From Bacillota bacterium (GTDB lineage Bacteria; Bacillota; Clostridia; Oscillospirales; Acutalibacteraceae): 12,603 bases of DNA. Under the pieces are notes generated by a model. It searched no databases. It was given only the letters and a program-made list of their open reading frames with translations, and was not told the origin of the DNA. A program made the translations under genes and the position numbers. Location of the stretch: NCBI GenBank assembly GCA_023458915.1, contig JAEWWM010000047.1:1-12603 (forward strand). Reading direction: 5' to 3'. Positions 1 to 6,225 of this stretch are shown here, one piece after another. Position 1 is the stretch's first letter, and the number at the start of each line of letters is the position of its first letter.

Positions 1-834
1 GATGAATGTGTTGCAATAGGCGCAGCAATTCAAGGTGGTGTTTTAGGCGGTGATGTTAAAGGGCTTCTCCTTCTCGATGTAACACCACTTTCACTTGGAA
101 TTGAAACTATGGGCGGAGTTATGACTAGAATTATTGAGAGAAATACCACAATTCCAACCAAAAAAAGTCAAGTTTTCTCAACTGCAGCAGACGGTCAAAC
201 TCAAGTAGAAGTTAATGTTCTCCAAGGTGAACGTGAATTCGCAAGGGATAACAAACAGCTAGGATTATTTCGCCTTGACGGCATTGCTCCAGCTCCGAGA
301 GGTGTGCCGCAGATTGAAGTAACATTTGATATTGACGCCAACGGAATAGTAAATGTTACTGCTAAAGACCGTGGAACCAGCAAAGAACAGCATATTACAA
401 TAAGCTCGAGCGGCAACATGTCTAAAGAAGATATTGAAAAAGCCGTTAAAGATGCTGAACATTACGCTGAAGAGGACAAAAAGCGCCGTGAAGAAGTTGA
501 CATTAAAAACGAAGCCGAAAATATGTGCTACGCTACTGAAAAACTCATAAAAGATAGCGAAGGCAAGATTGACGCTGCTGATAAAGATAGCTTAAATCAA
601 AAAGTATCCACTCTTCGTGAAACTATTAAATCGGGCAATGTGGAAAGTATTAAAAAAGATATGGAAGAACTTCAGAAAAATATGTACGATGTTTCCACAA
701 AGCTTTACCAGCAAGCAACTCCTCAAGGTGAAACGGCACAAGAAACTCAACCTGGAAGCGAAAATCAAGCAAATACTGGAGCCGAGAATGTTTATGATGC
801 TGATTACAAAGAAGTAGATCAAGAGAACAAATAA
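1..834 (+). CDS. dnaK: Molecular chaperone DnaK (Hsp70), 3' part, truncated at the window edge
   Basis: Hsp70 chaperone: ATP-driven binding and release of unfolded segments of client proteins in the cytosol, working with DnaJ and GrpE. The frame is open from base 1, so the start lies outside; 277 residues are visible. They begin at the end of the nucleotide-binding domain (DECVAIGAAIQGG), followed by the interdomain linker (LLLLDVTP, about residues 22-28), the beta-sandwich substrate domain (ETMGGVMTR, QVEVNVLQGER, LGLFRLDGI, FDIDANGIVNVTAKD) and the alpha-helical lid (from about SKEDIEKAV to MYDVSTKLYQQ). The tail is Gln/Glu/Asn-rich and ends EVDQENK, so the usual acidic EEVD-like or KK-type ending is only loosely represented. 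An internal ATG at 109 is not the real start because homology continues upstream of it. dnaJ follows 83 bases later on the same strand. Family identity is certain. Confidence 0.97.
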   Translation, partial: DECVAIGAAIQGGVLGGDVKGLLLLDVTPLSLGIETMGGVMTRIIERNTTIPTKKSQVFSTAADGQTQVEVNVLQGEREFARDNKQLGLFRLDGIAPAPRGVPQIEVTFDIDANGIVNVTAKDRGTSKEQHITISSSGNMSKEDIEKAVKDAEHYAEEDKKRREEVDIKNEAENMCYATEKLIKDSEGKIDAADKDSLNQKVSTLRETIKSGNVESIKKDMEELQKNMYDVSTKLYQQATPQGETAQETQPGSENQANTGAENVYDADYKEVDQENK

Positions 835-866
835 AATAAATCTAGATTTATAAATATCAACGTGCC

Positions 867-900
867 AACCCTCTGCTTTAAGGGGCAGAGGGTTTATTTT
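867..900 (+). terminator. Intergenic hairpin between dnaK and dnaJ
   Basis: Perfect 10-bp stem: AACCCTCTGC at 867-876 pairs with GCAGAGGGTT at 885-894, with an 8-base loop, followed by a U-rich stretch (TATTTT). It has the form of a rho-independent terminator. As dnaJ begins only about 18 bases later with no room for a separate promoter after the hairpin, it more likely attenuates read-through (or processes/stabilises dnaK mRNA) so that dnaK is made in excess over dnaJ. That role is inference. Confidence 0.75.
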
Positions 901-917
901 AATAAGAGGTGAAAAAA

Positions 918-2069
918 TTGGCAGAAAAACGCGACTATTACGAGGTTTTAGGTGTAGATAAAAATGCATCTGATGATGAGATAAAAAAGGCGTATCGTAA
1001 GCTCGCTAAAAAATATCATCCTGATTTAAATGAAAGCGATAAGGCCGCCGAGCAAAAGTTTAAGGAAGTCAGCGAAGCTTACGACGTTCTTTCAGATAAA
1101 ACAAAAAAAGCTCAATATGATCAATTTGGCCATGCAGGAACAGATCCTGGATACGGCGGAAGCTCGGGTAGATATAGTTATTATTCAGAGAGCCCGTTCG
1201 GTGCAGATTTTGATTTTGGCGACATTTTCAGCAGCTTTTTCGGCGGTTTTGGCGGCGGAAAAAGCAGGTATAGCACAAACGTTCCGCGAAGGGGTGCGGA
1301 TGTTGAAATTAACCTTGATATTTCATTTTTAGAAGCTGCAAAAGGATGCACTAAGAAAATTTCATATAATCATGTAGAAAACTGTGAAAGTTGTGGCGGC
1401 AGTGGTGCTAAAAAGGGCACAGTTCCAAAAACATGTTCTGTTTGCGGTGGTTCAGGGCAAGTAGTTGTTAGCCAGCAGACGCCTTTTGGTGTCATGCAGA
1501 CATCACATGCGTGCGATAGGTGCTCCGGAACAGGCAGAATTGTAGAATTTCCGTGCCCGGGTTGCTCCGGCAAAGGCAAAATTCGCGCTAAAAAAGAAAT
1601 AGAAGTAACCATTCCCGCAGGAGTCAGCAGTAAGCAGATTTTGAATGTTTCAGGCCGCGGCGATGCAGGTAAAAATGGTGGGGAAGCGGGGGACTTGCAT
1701 CTTTACATAAATGTAGCTCCTCATCCTATTTTCGAAAGAAACGATTATGATATTTTGTGCGAAGTTCCGATAACATTTTCTCAGGCAGCTCTCGGTGCAG
1801 ATATAACAGTGCCGACTCTTGACGGAAAAGTAGAATATCATATTCATGAAGGCACACAAAATGGCGATATTTTTAAGCTCAAAGGAAAAGGTATACACAA
1901 GCTTCACGGACGCGGAACAGGTGATGAATATGTGAAAGTTCATATTGAAGTTCCGAGAAATTTAAGTCAGAACCAAAAAGATATGCTATCTGAATTTGAA
2001 AAAAACCTTACAGAAAAAAACTATCAAAAAAGGAAAACCTTTTTTGATAGAATAAAGAATTTATTTTGA
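918..2069 (+). CDS. dnaJ: Chaperone protein DnaJ (Hsp40)
   Basis: Co-chaperone that delivers unfolded clients to DnaK and stimulates its ATPase. The 383-residue protein has the full class-I order: J domain (about 5-70) with the HPD motif at 34-36, Gly/Phe-rich linker (about 72-115), a zinc-binding domain with four CxxCxGxG repeats (Cys at 156/159, 173/176, 199/202, 213/216), then the two C-terminal substrate-binding domains. I chose the TTG at 918 because it gives the family-typical start MAEKRDYYEVLG and sits at a good distance from AGAGGTG (907-911). A GTG at 909 would overlap that binding site. dnaK lies directly upstream on the same strand; the two form the usual heat-shock pair. The last codons overlap a perfect hairpin that appears to serve the converging gene; the stop is 3 bases from that gene's stop. 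Confidence 0.97.
   Translation: MAEKRDYYEVLGVDKNASDDEIKKAYRKLAKKYHPDLNESDKAAEQKFKEVSEAYDVLSDKTKKAQYDQFGHAGTDPGYGGSSGRYSYYSESPFGADFDFGDIFSSFFGGFGGGKSRYSTNVPRRGADVEINLDISFLEAAKGCTKKISYNHVENCESCGGSGAKKGTVPKTCSVCGGSGQVVVSQQTPFGVMQTSHACDRCSGTGRIVEFPCPGCSGKGKIRAKKEIEVTIPAGVSSKQILNVSGRGDAGKNGGEAGDLHLYINVAPHPIFERNDYDILCEVPITFSQAALGADITVPTLDGKVEYHIHEGTQNGDIFKLKGKGIHKLHGRGTGDEYVKVHIEVPRNLSQNQKDMLSEFEKNLTEKNYQKRKTFFDRIKNLF
2014..2050 (-). terminator. Rho-independent terminator of the leader-peptide gene, embedded in dnaJ
   Basis: Perfect 13-bp stem (2021-2033 with 2038-2050) around a 4-base loop. On the minus strand it is followed by seven T (2014-2020), a textbook terminator for the gene ending at 2073. 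On the plus strand the tail is AATAAAG, so it is a poor terminator for dnaJ. The whole structure lies inside dnaJ coding sequence, encoding roughly YQKRKTFFDR near its C-terminus. Confidence 0.85.
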
Positions 2070-2072
2070 TAA

Positions 2073-2486
2073 TTATTTGCGTATTGTCGTCGATGTCGAT
2101 GTGTTGCTAAAAGTCGTCGTTCGGCCTTTAATAATATTGCCCCATTCTTCTGCATCCTTTTTTGCATCTTTCTTTCCTTTTAGATATGAGTAAATAGATC
2201 CTACAACTGCGGCAATGCTGGCAACCCCAACTCCAATACTTGCTCCTACAGCGACGCCGCTGGCGTCAACTCCGCCTGCAATGCCTTTGAGATCTTCTTC
2301 TGAAAGTCTACCATCTTTTTCGGCTGCTTTAGCAATGGCTTTTGCCAAAAATTCAATGTCTCCGTCATTAAGTTCCATGCCTTTATCTTTAAATAGTGCT
2401 TTTACTTCTTCTTCCGTGGTTGCTTCCAACATTTTTTCTACAAAAATGTCATCTTTCATTAATTCGACTAATTTTTTTTCGTCCAT
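2073..2486 (-). CDS. Double-glycine leader peptide precursor (Nif11-like leader, bacteriocin/RiPP-like), cysteine-free
   Basis: 137 residues, preceded by a strong AGGAGG site (2494-2500 on the plus strand) at good spacing from the ATG. Residues 1-72 are acidic and amphipathic with a Nif11-leader-like pattern (DDIFVEKMLEATTEEEVKAL, then DGDIEFLAKAIAKAAEKDG) ending in LSEEDLKGIAGG, a classic double-glycine cleavage site at 71-72. The putative core (73-137) starts with a Gly/Ala/Val-rich hydrophobic helix with GxxxG-type spacing (VAVGASIGVGVASIAAVVGSI), then a Lys/Asp-rich segment and a Thr/Ser-rich tail (GRTTTFSNTSTSTT). There is no cysteine at all, which argues against lanthionine, sactipeptide or disulfide products. 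No modifying enzyme, peptidase-ABC transporter or immunity gene is visible. It could be an unmodified class II-like bacteriocin, an orphan substrate of a distant maturase, or a membrane protein with a leader-like N-terminus. It converges with dnaJ and diverges from the XRE gene. Confidence 0.8.
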   Translation of the reverse strand: MDEKKLVELMKDDIFVEKMLEATTEEEVKALFKDKGMELNDGDIEFLAKAIAKAAEKDGRLSEEDLKGIAGGVDASGVAVGASIGVGVASIAAVVGSIYSYLKGKKDAKKDAEEWGNIIKGRTTTFSNTSTSTTIRK

Positions 2487-2522
2487 TGTTAAATCCTCCT
2501 CAAAATTATTATTTTTTTATAT

Positions 2523-2551
2523 ATTTTGTCACTTTTTAAAAACAATGTCAA
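2523..2551 (-). promoter_or_regulatory. Sigma-A-like promoter of the leader-peptide gene
   Basis: On the minus strand TTGACA (complement of 2546-2551, a perfect -35) is followed after 17 bases by CAAAAT (complement of 2523-2528, 4 of 6 with TATAAT). Transcription would start near 2516, leaving about 30 bases of leader with an AGGAGG site. Confidence 0.55.
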
Positions 2552-2644
2552 GTTATTTTTGATAATATAAACATATTTTCTCAAAACGCATCTATGGCAG
2601 AGTCGAAAGTAAAGAATAACTTTAAGTTTTCATAATAAATTTTA

Positions 2645-2690
2645 CAGCCTACTCTGAAAGCAAAAAATGCATCGAGTAGGCTTTTTTTAT
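2645..2690 (+). repeat. Dispersed terminator-like hairpin repeat, copy 1
   Basis: AGCCTACTC (2646-2654) pairs with GAGTAGGCT (2674-2682), with an inner GCA/TGC pair around an A-rich loop, followed by seven T. A near-identical unit occurs at 6298-6343 in the same orientation. The T-run on the plus strand makes it a terminator by structure, yet no plus-strand gene is seen upstream apart from a 13-codon ATG frame at 2594-2635 lacking a ribosome binding site. Either it ends a small RNA or it is a mobile/repetitive terminator-shaped element. Confidence 0.7.
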
Positions 2691-2743
2691 TTACATCTTT
2701 TTTTAAATTCAACTAATGGTTTATATTTTCTCTCAACTATTTA

Positions 2744-2772
2744 TTGAATTCAACCGCTTGTTTGCGTAGAAT
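2744..2772 (+). promoter_or_regulatory. Sigma-A-like promoter of the XRE regulator gene
   Basis: TTGAAT (2744-2749), a 17-base spacer and TAGAAT (2767-2772): 4 to 5 of 6 consensus matches in each box at ideal spacing. The predicted start, near 2779, falls inside the palindrome at 2777-2788. Confidence 0.6.
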
Positions 2773-2776
2773 AATA

Positions 2777-2788
2777 TCTAATATTAGA
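2777..2788. promoter_or_regulatory. Candidate operator, 12-bp perfect palindrome
   Basis: TCTAATATTAGA is a perfect inverted repeat placed just after the -10 box and before the ribosome binding site of the XRE gene. Dimeric XRE/Cro-type proteins typically bind such sites, so negative autoregulation is a reasonable inference. AT-rich palindromes also arise by chance in such DNA. Confidence 0.4.
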
Positions 2789-2804
2789 AAGAAAGGTGAA
2801 TAAA

Positions 2805-3335
2805 ATGACTATTGGAGAAAGAATTAAACAAAAACGTAAAGAATTAAATCTAACGCAAGAGGAATTAGCGGAAAAGATTGGTGTTAGTTATCAAGCAGTA
2901 TCTAAATGGGAAAATGATGCGTCTATGCCTGACACTTCCTTATTTCCTAAACTTGCAAGCGTATTAAATACCAACCTTGATTATCTATTTATGGGAAAAG
3001 AGGAAGAAACAAAAGAAAAACGTGTAAAATGGGGGAATATAACAGGAACTGTTACAAAAGATATTCACGGTGATGTTGGAAAAATCGTTGGTGATCTGCA
3101 GGCTGATATTTATGGGAATGTTAATGGAGATATTATCGGCTATGCAAATAATATTTTCGGCAATGTTGAAGGGAATATTAAAGGCGAAGTGCGCGGTGAT
3201 ATAACAGGCTATGTTTCCGGAAATTTATTTGGTACCGTTCACGGAAGCGTTAAATTGGGCGTACGCGGCAAAAAAATTTATGGGAAAATTATTGGTGATG
3301 GAATTAATGTGGAAACAAATCAAAAGAAGAAATAG
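2805..3335 (+). CDS. XRE-family transcriptional regulator fused to a glycine-rich beta-helix-like repeat domain
   Basis: 176 residues from the ATG at 2805, chosen because AAAGGTG (2792-2798) is its ribosome binding site; an in-frame GTG at 2796 would overlap that site. Residues about 5-60 are a classic Cro/C1-type helix-turn-helix (IKQKRKELNLTQEELAEKIG, then VSYQAVSKWEN, MPDTSLFPKLASVL). After a charged linker (KEEETKEKR) the second half is a run of short repeats of the type G-(D/N)-(V/I)-x-G: DIHGDVGKIVGD, DIYGNVNGDIIG, NIFGNVEGNIKG, EVRGDITGYVSG, NLFGTVHG. Such spacing is seen in bactofilin-like or other right-handed beta-helix proteins. It may make the regulator oligomerise or sense something, but no ligand can be read from the sequence. 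It diverges from the leader-peptide gene and is followed by a YccF-like membrane protein. Confidence 0.85.
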   Translation: MTIGERIKQKRKELNLTQEELAEKIGVSYQAVSKWENDASMPDTSLFPKLASVLNTNLDYLFMGKEEETKEKRVKWGNITGTVTKDIHGDVGKIVGDLQADIYGNVNGDIIGYANNIFGNVEGNIKGEVRGDITGYVSGNLFGTVHGSVKLGVRGKKIYGKIIGDGINVETNQKKK

Positions 3336-3461
3336 TTTCATCTATATATAAAAAATATAAAAAGCTGTAACGATTCACCTGTAGCCAATACATCTAAATT
3401 ATTACAACGTATCATTATAAGTATGACATATAGCAAAGCGATTGAAAAAATTTTAATTATA

Positions 3462-3490
3462 TTTACATGGAACTAAAGTTGGTGTAAAAT
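3462..3490 (+). promoter_or_regulatory. Possible sigma-A-like promoter of the YccF-family gene
   Basis: TTTACA (3462-3467) and TAAAAT (3485-3490), each 5 of 6 to consensus, are separated by 17 bases. The start would be near 3497, giving a very short leader with the ribosome binding site almost at the 5' end. The rest of the 3336-3515 gap is AT-rich and shows nothing else convincing. Confidence 0.4.
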
Positions 3491-3515
3491 TTTTAAAAAG
3501 GAGTTTATATACAAG

Positions 3516-3902
3516 ATGAGAGTATTCGCTAACATTTTTTGGATAATTTTTGGAGGGTTATTGCTATCATTAATGTGGTTTATAAGTGGGATTTTGCTTT
3601 GCGTCACAATTTTAGGCATTCCGTTTGGAATTCAATGTTTTAAATTTTCTGTTTTAATGTTGGCGCCTTTTGGCAAAGAAATCCGTTATTCAAGTAAAAT
3701 AAGTTCACTTCTACTCAATATACTATGGATTTTATTATTCGGTTGGGAATTAGCAATAACTTCAACAGTTATAGGACTAATTTGGTGTATTACAATTATT
3801 GGAGTCCCAATTGGACTCCAATGCTTCAAATTTGCTCAGTTAGCATTTATGCCGTTTGGTGCCGAGATAGTATACAAAGTAAGAGACATTTTAAATAATT
3901 GA
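3516..3902 (+). CDS. YccF-family integral membrane protein (tandem YccF domains)
   Basis: 128 residues, ribosome binding site AAAGGAG at 3497-3503. It is almost wholly hydrophobic, with an internal duplication: WFISGILLCVTILGIPFG / IQCFKFSVLMLAPFG (about 21-53) and TVIGLIWCITIIGVPIG / LQCFKFAQLAFMPFG (about 84-115). The GIPFG-x-QCFKF-PFG signature is that of the YccF (DUF307) family. Four membrane-crossing segments are likely. The family has no settled biochemical role. It follows the XRE-repeat gene on the same strand but has its own possible promoter, so co-transcription is uncertain. It ends before a pair of terminators shared with the converging peptidase gene. Confidence 0.85.
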   Translation: MRVFANIFWIIFGGLLLSLMWFISGILLCVTILGIPFGIQCFKFSVLMLAPFGKEIRYSSKISSLLLNILWILLFGWELAITSTVIGLIWCITIIGVPIGLQCFKFAQLAFMPFGAEIVYKVRDILNN

Positions 3903-3910
3903 GTGCAACG

Positions 3911-3940
3911 AAAAAATCGGCTGCGTTTTACAGCCGATTT
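3911..3940 (-). terminator. Terminator of the converging peptidase gene
   Basis: AAATCGGCTG (3914-3923) pairs perfectly with CAGCCGATTT (3931-3940) around a 7-base loop. On the minus strand it runs into TTTTTT, so it points as a terminator for the gene that ends at 4069. Confidence 0.75.
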
Positions 3941-3947
3941 AAAAATA

Positions 3948-3986
3948 AATAATGGCTAAATTTTATTATTCAGCCGTTATTTTTTG
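3948..3986 (+). terminator. Terminator of the YccF-family gene
   Basis: AATAATGGCT (3948-3957) pairs with AGCCGTTATT (3972-3981) with one G-T pair, followed by TTTTG on the plus strand. On the minus strand the tail is TATTTTT, so it may also act in reverse. Together with 3911-3940 each converging transcript passes the other's hairpin before reaching its own. Confidence 0.7.
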
Positions 3987-4068
3987 TTTGGATGCATGGT
4001 TTTTCAAATAGTGCATTTTTTATAATAATTTATGTAAAGCGGCTTAAATTACCCGTTTTTAAAAATAA

Positions 4069-4707
4069 TCAATCATTTCTTCTGCGTGAAGCAAGAAAAA
4101 TTAATCTCAGCAAGGTTATCAAAGATGTAAACAAAGCTGCAACATAAGTCATTGCTGCGGCACTTAAAATTTTTTTTGCACCATAAAGTTCTTCTTCTGT
4201 GAAATTTCCGGAACTTCTGAGTGCAGCCATTCCTCTATGGCTTGCGTCAAATTCAACTGGTAAAGTTACGAGCTGAAATAAAACTGCAACACCAAAAAGT
4301 AAAATACCAAAATTTATAACAAAACTGTACTGAACAGGAAGAATTAAACCAATGAATACAAGTGGCATAGCCAAAGTAGAACAAATTTGCGTTACAGGAA
4401 CCAAACTCTGACGCACTTTTATAAATCCGTATTTTTTATTATGTTGAACCGCGTGACCAGCCTCATGAGCCGCAATTCCAACAGCAGCTATAGAATTTTC
4501 TGAATAAATGGAGCTAGAAAGTGAAATTTTGTTTTCTTTAGGATCAAAATGATCATTAAATTCACCATTTATCTGACCTATTTCAATATTTTTAACGTTA
4601 TTTTGTGCTAAAACGTCTTCTGCCGATTGAAGTCCAGTCACATTTTTCCAGCATTTAATCTTTGAATATTTGTTAAACATATATTGTACTCGAAAATGTG
4701 CAAACAT
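4069..4707 (-). CDS. Membrane-anchored neutral zinc metallopeptidase (YugP-like)
   Basis: Zinc-dependent membrane protease of the YugP-like family. The ATG at 4707 gives 212 residues: zinc-binding HEAGH at 81-85 (IAAHEAGHAVQH), a likely third ligand Glu at 152 (LPVEFDAS), and hydrophobic segments at about 111-124, 128-150 and 185-205. This ATG is probably internal: the same frame upstream continues with YHYDPSYFFCAILTLIIT, the family's conserved N-terminal motif plus its first membrane helix. That frame has no ATG, GTG or TTG before a stop at 4786-4788. An ATG at 4771, with GGTG 7 bases before it, would join the frame if one T of the TT after it (4767-4769 region) were removed, giving MSIYHYDP. 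So the gene is either frameshifted at codon 2 or carries a sequencing error. It lies downstream of rarA on the same strand and may be co-transcribed. Confidence 0.85.
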   Translation of the reverse strand: MFAHFRVQYMFNKYSKIKCWKNVTGLQSAEDVLAQNNVKNIEIGQINGEFNDHFDPKENKISLSSSIYSENSIAAVGIAAHEAGHAVQHNKKYGFIKVRQSLVPVTQICSTLAMPLVFIGLILPVQYSFVINFGILLFGVAVLFQLVTLPVEFDASHRGMAALRSSGNFTEEELYGAKKILSAAAMTYVAALFTSLITLLRLIFLASRRRND

Positions 4708-4785
4708 CGTAATTATTAAAGTTAAAATTGCACAGAAAAAATAACTTGGATCATAATGATATATGGAACATAGAATATCACCACT

Positions 4786-4827
4786 TTATCTATTATATTG
4801 TATTGAATTTTTCACGATTTTAGCCAT
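4786..4827 (-). other. Tiny ATG frame with a good ribosome binding site upstream of the peptidase
   Basis: The frame encodes MAKIVKNSIQYNR and stops 14 bases before the likely native peptidase start. It is preceded by AAAAGGTG at ideal spacing. The same frame stays open upstream without a start codon to near 4957, reading through IHISVQAHSDKIRFFAFLEY. It could be a leader peptide, the remains of a small gene between rarA and the peptidase, or chance. Confidence 0.2.
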
Positions 4828-4949
4828 TTTTTCACCTTTTAGATATTCAAGAAATGCAAAAAACCGAATTTTATCGCTGTGCGCCTGGACACTTATATGT
4901 ATTTTACGGCTAAACCAAGTATACTTGTAATTATTATAATATTCTCCTC

Positions 4950-6197
4950 CTATTTAATTTTATCCCAAAAATTCTTGAAATTTTGCTCATTTTTATTTTC
5001 TCCGAATTTATAATATTTTGCAAATTTTATTTCATCAGGCAGATACTGCTGTTTGACGAAGTTATTAGAAAAATCATAAGGGTATAAATATCTTTGCCCC
5101 TTTATTTCAGCATCTTTTCCATCAAAATGTTTGTTTTGCAGATGCCTTGGAATGGATCCCGTTTTTCCTGATTTTACATCCGAAATAGCTTTATTTACGG
5201 CTTCGTAAGCTGAGTTCGATTTCGGTGAAAGGCAAACTAAAATTACAGCGTTTGCAATCGGAATACGGGCTTCAGGAAGACCAACTTGAAATGCAATATC
5301 GACGCAAGATTTCACAAAATTTACGCAAGCCGGATAAGCAAGGCCGACATCTTCACAAGCGCATACCACTAATCTTCTGCAAACTGAAGCCAAATCGCCA
5401 GATTCAAGCAATCTTGCAAGATAATGAACTGCAGCGTCTGGGTCAGACCCGCGCATTGATTTTTGAAAAGCGGAAAGTAAATCGTAGTGCTCATCGCCGG
5501 ATTTATCATATTTCATCGAACTCTTATTGGAAAGCTGAAAAACAGTTTCCGCGGTGATTTTGCCAAAATCTGAAGAAATTGCGGCAAGCTCCAAAATATT
5601 GAGCGATTTGCGCACATCTCCGCCGCAGGAATACGCAATTTGCGGAAGTGTATCATCGCTTACTTCTAAATTTTGGTGTTCATTTTGTAGAAATAATACT
5701 GCGCGATTCAGAGCTTTTAAAATTTCGTCTTTCGCAGCAGGCTTGAATTCAAAAACAGTCATTCGGCTAAGAAGCGCGCTGTGTATATAAAAGTAAGGAT
5801 TTTCCGTCGTAGAAACAATCAGCGTAATTTGACCGTTTTCTATAAATTCAAGGAGTGTTTGTTGCTGCTTTTTATTGAAATACTGAATTTCATCCAAGTA
5901 TAAAAGAGTGCCGCTTTGCGCGCCAAGCGTGCCTATTTCCGAAATTATTTCTTTAATATCCGCCGTTGAAGCAGTAGTACAATTTAACTTTTTGAACATT
6001 TTGTTTGAATTTTTAGCGATAATTTCCGCAAGAGTGGTTTTCCCTGTGCCGGGCGGCCCGTAAAACGCTAGATTTACAGCATTTTCGGATTCAATAATTT
6101 TTTTAAGTACTTTATTTTCGCCCAAAAGGTGCTCTTGGCCAACAATTTCATCTATATTTTTCGGTCGAAGTAACTCAGCTAATGGTTTATTTGTCAT
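4950..6197 (-). CDS. rarA: Replication-associated recombination protein A (RarA/MgsA), AAA+ ATPase
   Basis: AAA+ ATPase of the clamp-loader-related RarA/MgsA/WRNIP1 family, acting at stalled replication forks with SSB and the replisome. From the ATG at 6197 it has 415 residues, normal for the family. Visible: the family start PLAELLRPKNIDEIVGQEHLL, Walker A GPPGTGKT at 47-54, Walker B LLYLDEI followed by FNKKQQ, sensor 1 STTENP, the ALLSRM arginine-finger region, then the RarA-specific part: SMRGSDPDAAVHYLARLLE, RRLVVCACEDVGLA and SIPRHLQNKHF. I chose 6197 because GAGGG lies just before it; the in-frame ATG at 6215 lacks such a site. A strong promoter and palindrome lie upstream. A strong AGGAGGAG overlaps its stop codon with no proper start codon after it. 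Confidence 0.96.
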   Translation of the reverse strand: MTNKPLAELLRPKNIDEIVGQEHLLGENKVLKKIIESENAVNLAFYGPPGTGKTTLAEIIAKNSNKMFKKLNCTTASTADIKEIISEIGTLGAQSGTLLYLDEIQYFNKKQQQTLLEFIENGQITLIVSTTENPYFYIHSALLSRMTVFEFKPAAKDEILKALNRAVLFLQNEHQNLEVSDDTLPQIAYSCGGDVRKSLNILELAAISSDFGKITAETVFQLSNKSSMKYDKSGDEHYDLLSAFQKSMRGSDPDAAVHYLARLLESGDLASVCRRLVVCACEDVGLAYPACVNFVKSCVDIAFQVGLPEARIPIANAVILVCLSPKSNSAYEAVNKAISDVKSGKTGSIPRHLQNKHFDGKDAEIKGQRYLYPYDFSNNFVKQQYLPDEIKFAKYYKFGENKNEQNFKNFWDKIK

Positions 6198-6225
6198 TTT
6201 GCCCTCACAACACATTTTTAAAAAG

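Noticed and set aside
909..917. GTG at 909 as the dnaJ start
   Set aside because: It overlaps the AGAGGTG ribosome binding site; the TTG at 918 gives the family-typical MAEKRDYYEVLG.
3336..3515. Riboswitch or structured leader before the YccF gene
   Set aside because: No stable paired structure or known motif could be read; only an AT-rich spacer with a possible promoter.
4708..4788. ATA (4764) or ATT (4776) as a rare start codon for the zinc peptidase
   Set aside because: Spacing from GGTG is wrong for both (about 13 and 2 bases), while an ATG at the right distance exists one frame away; a frameshift explains the data better.
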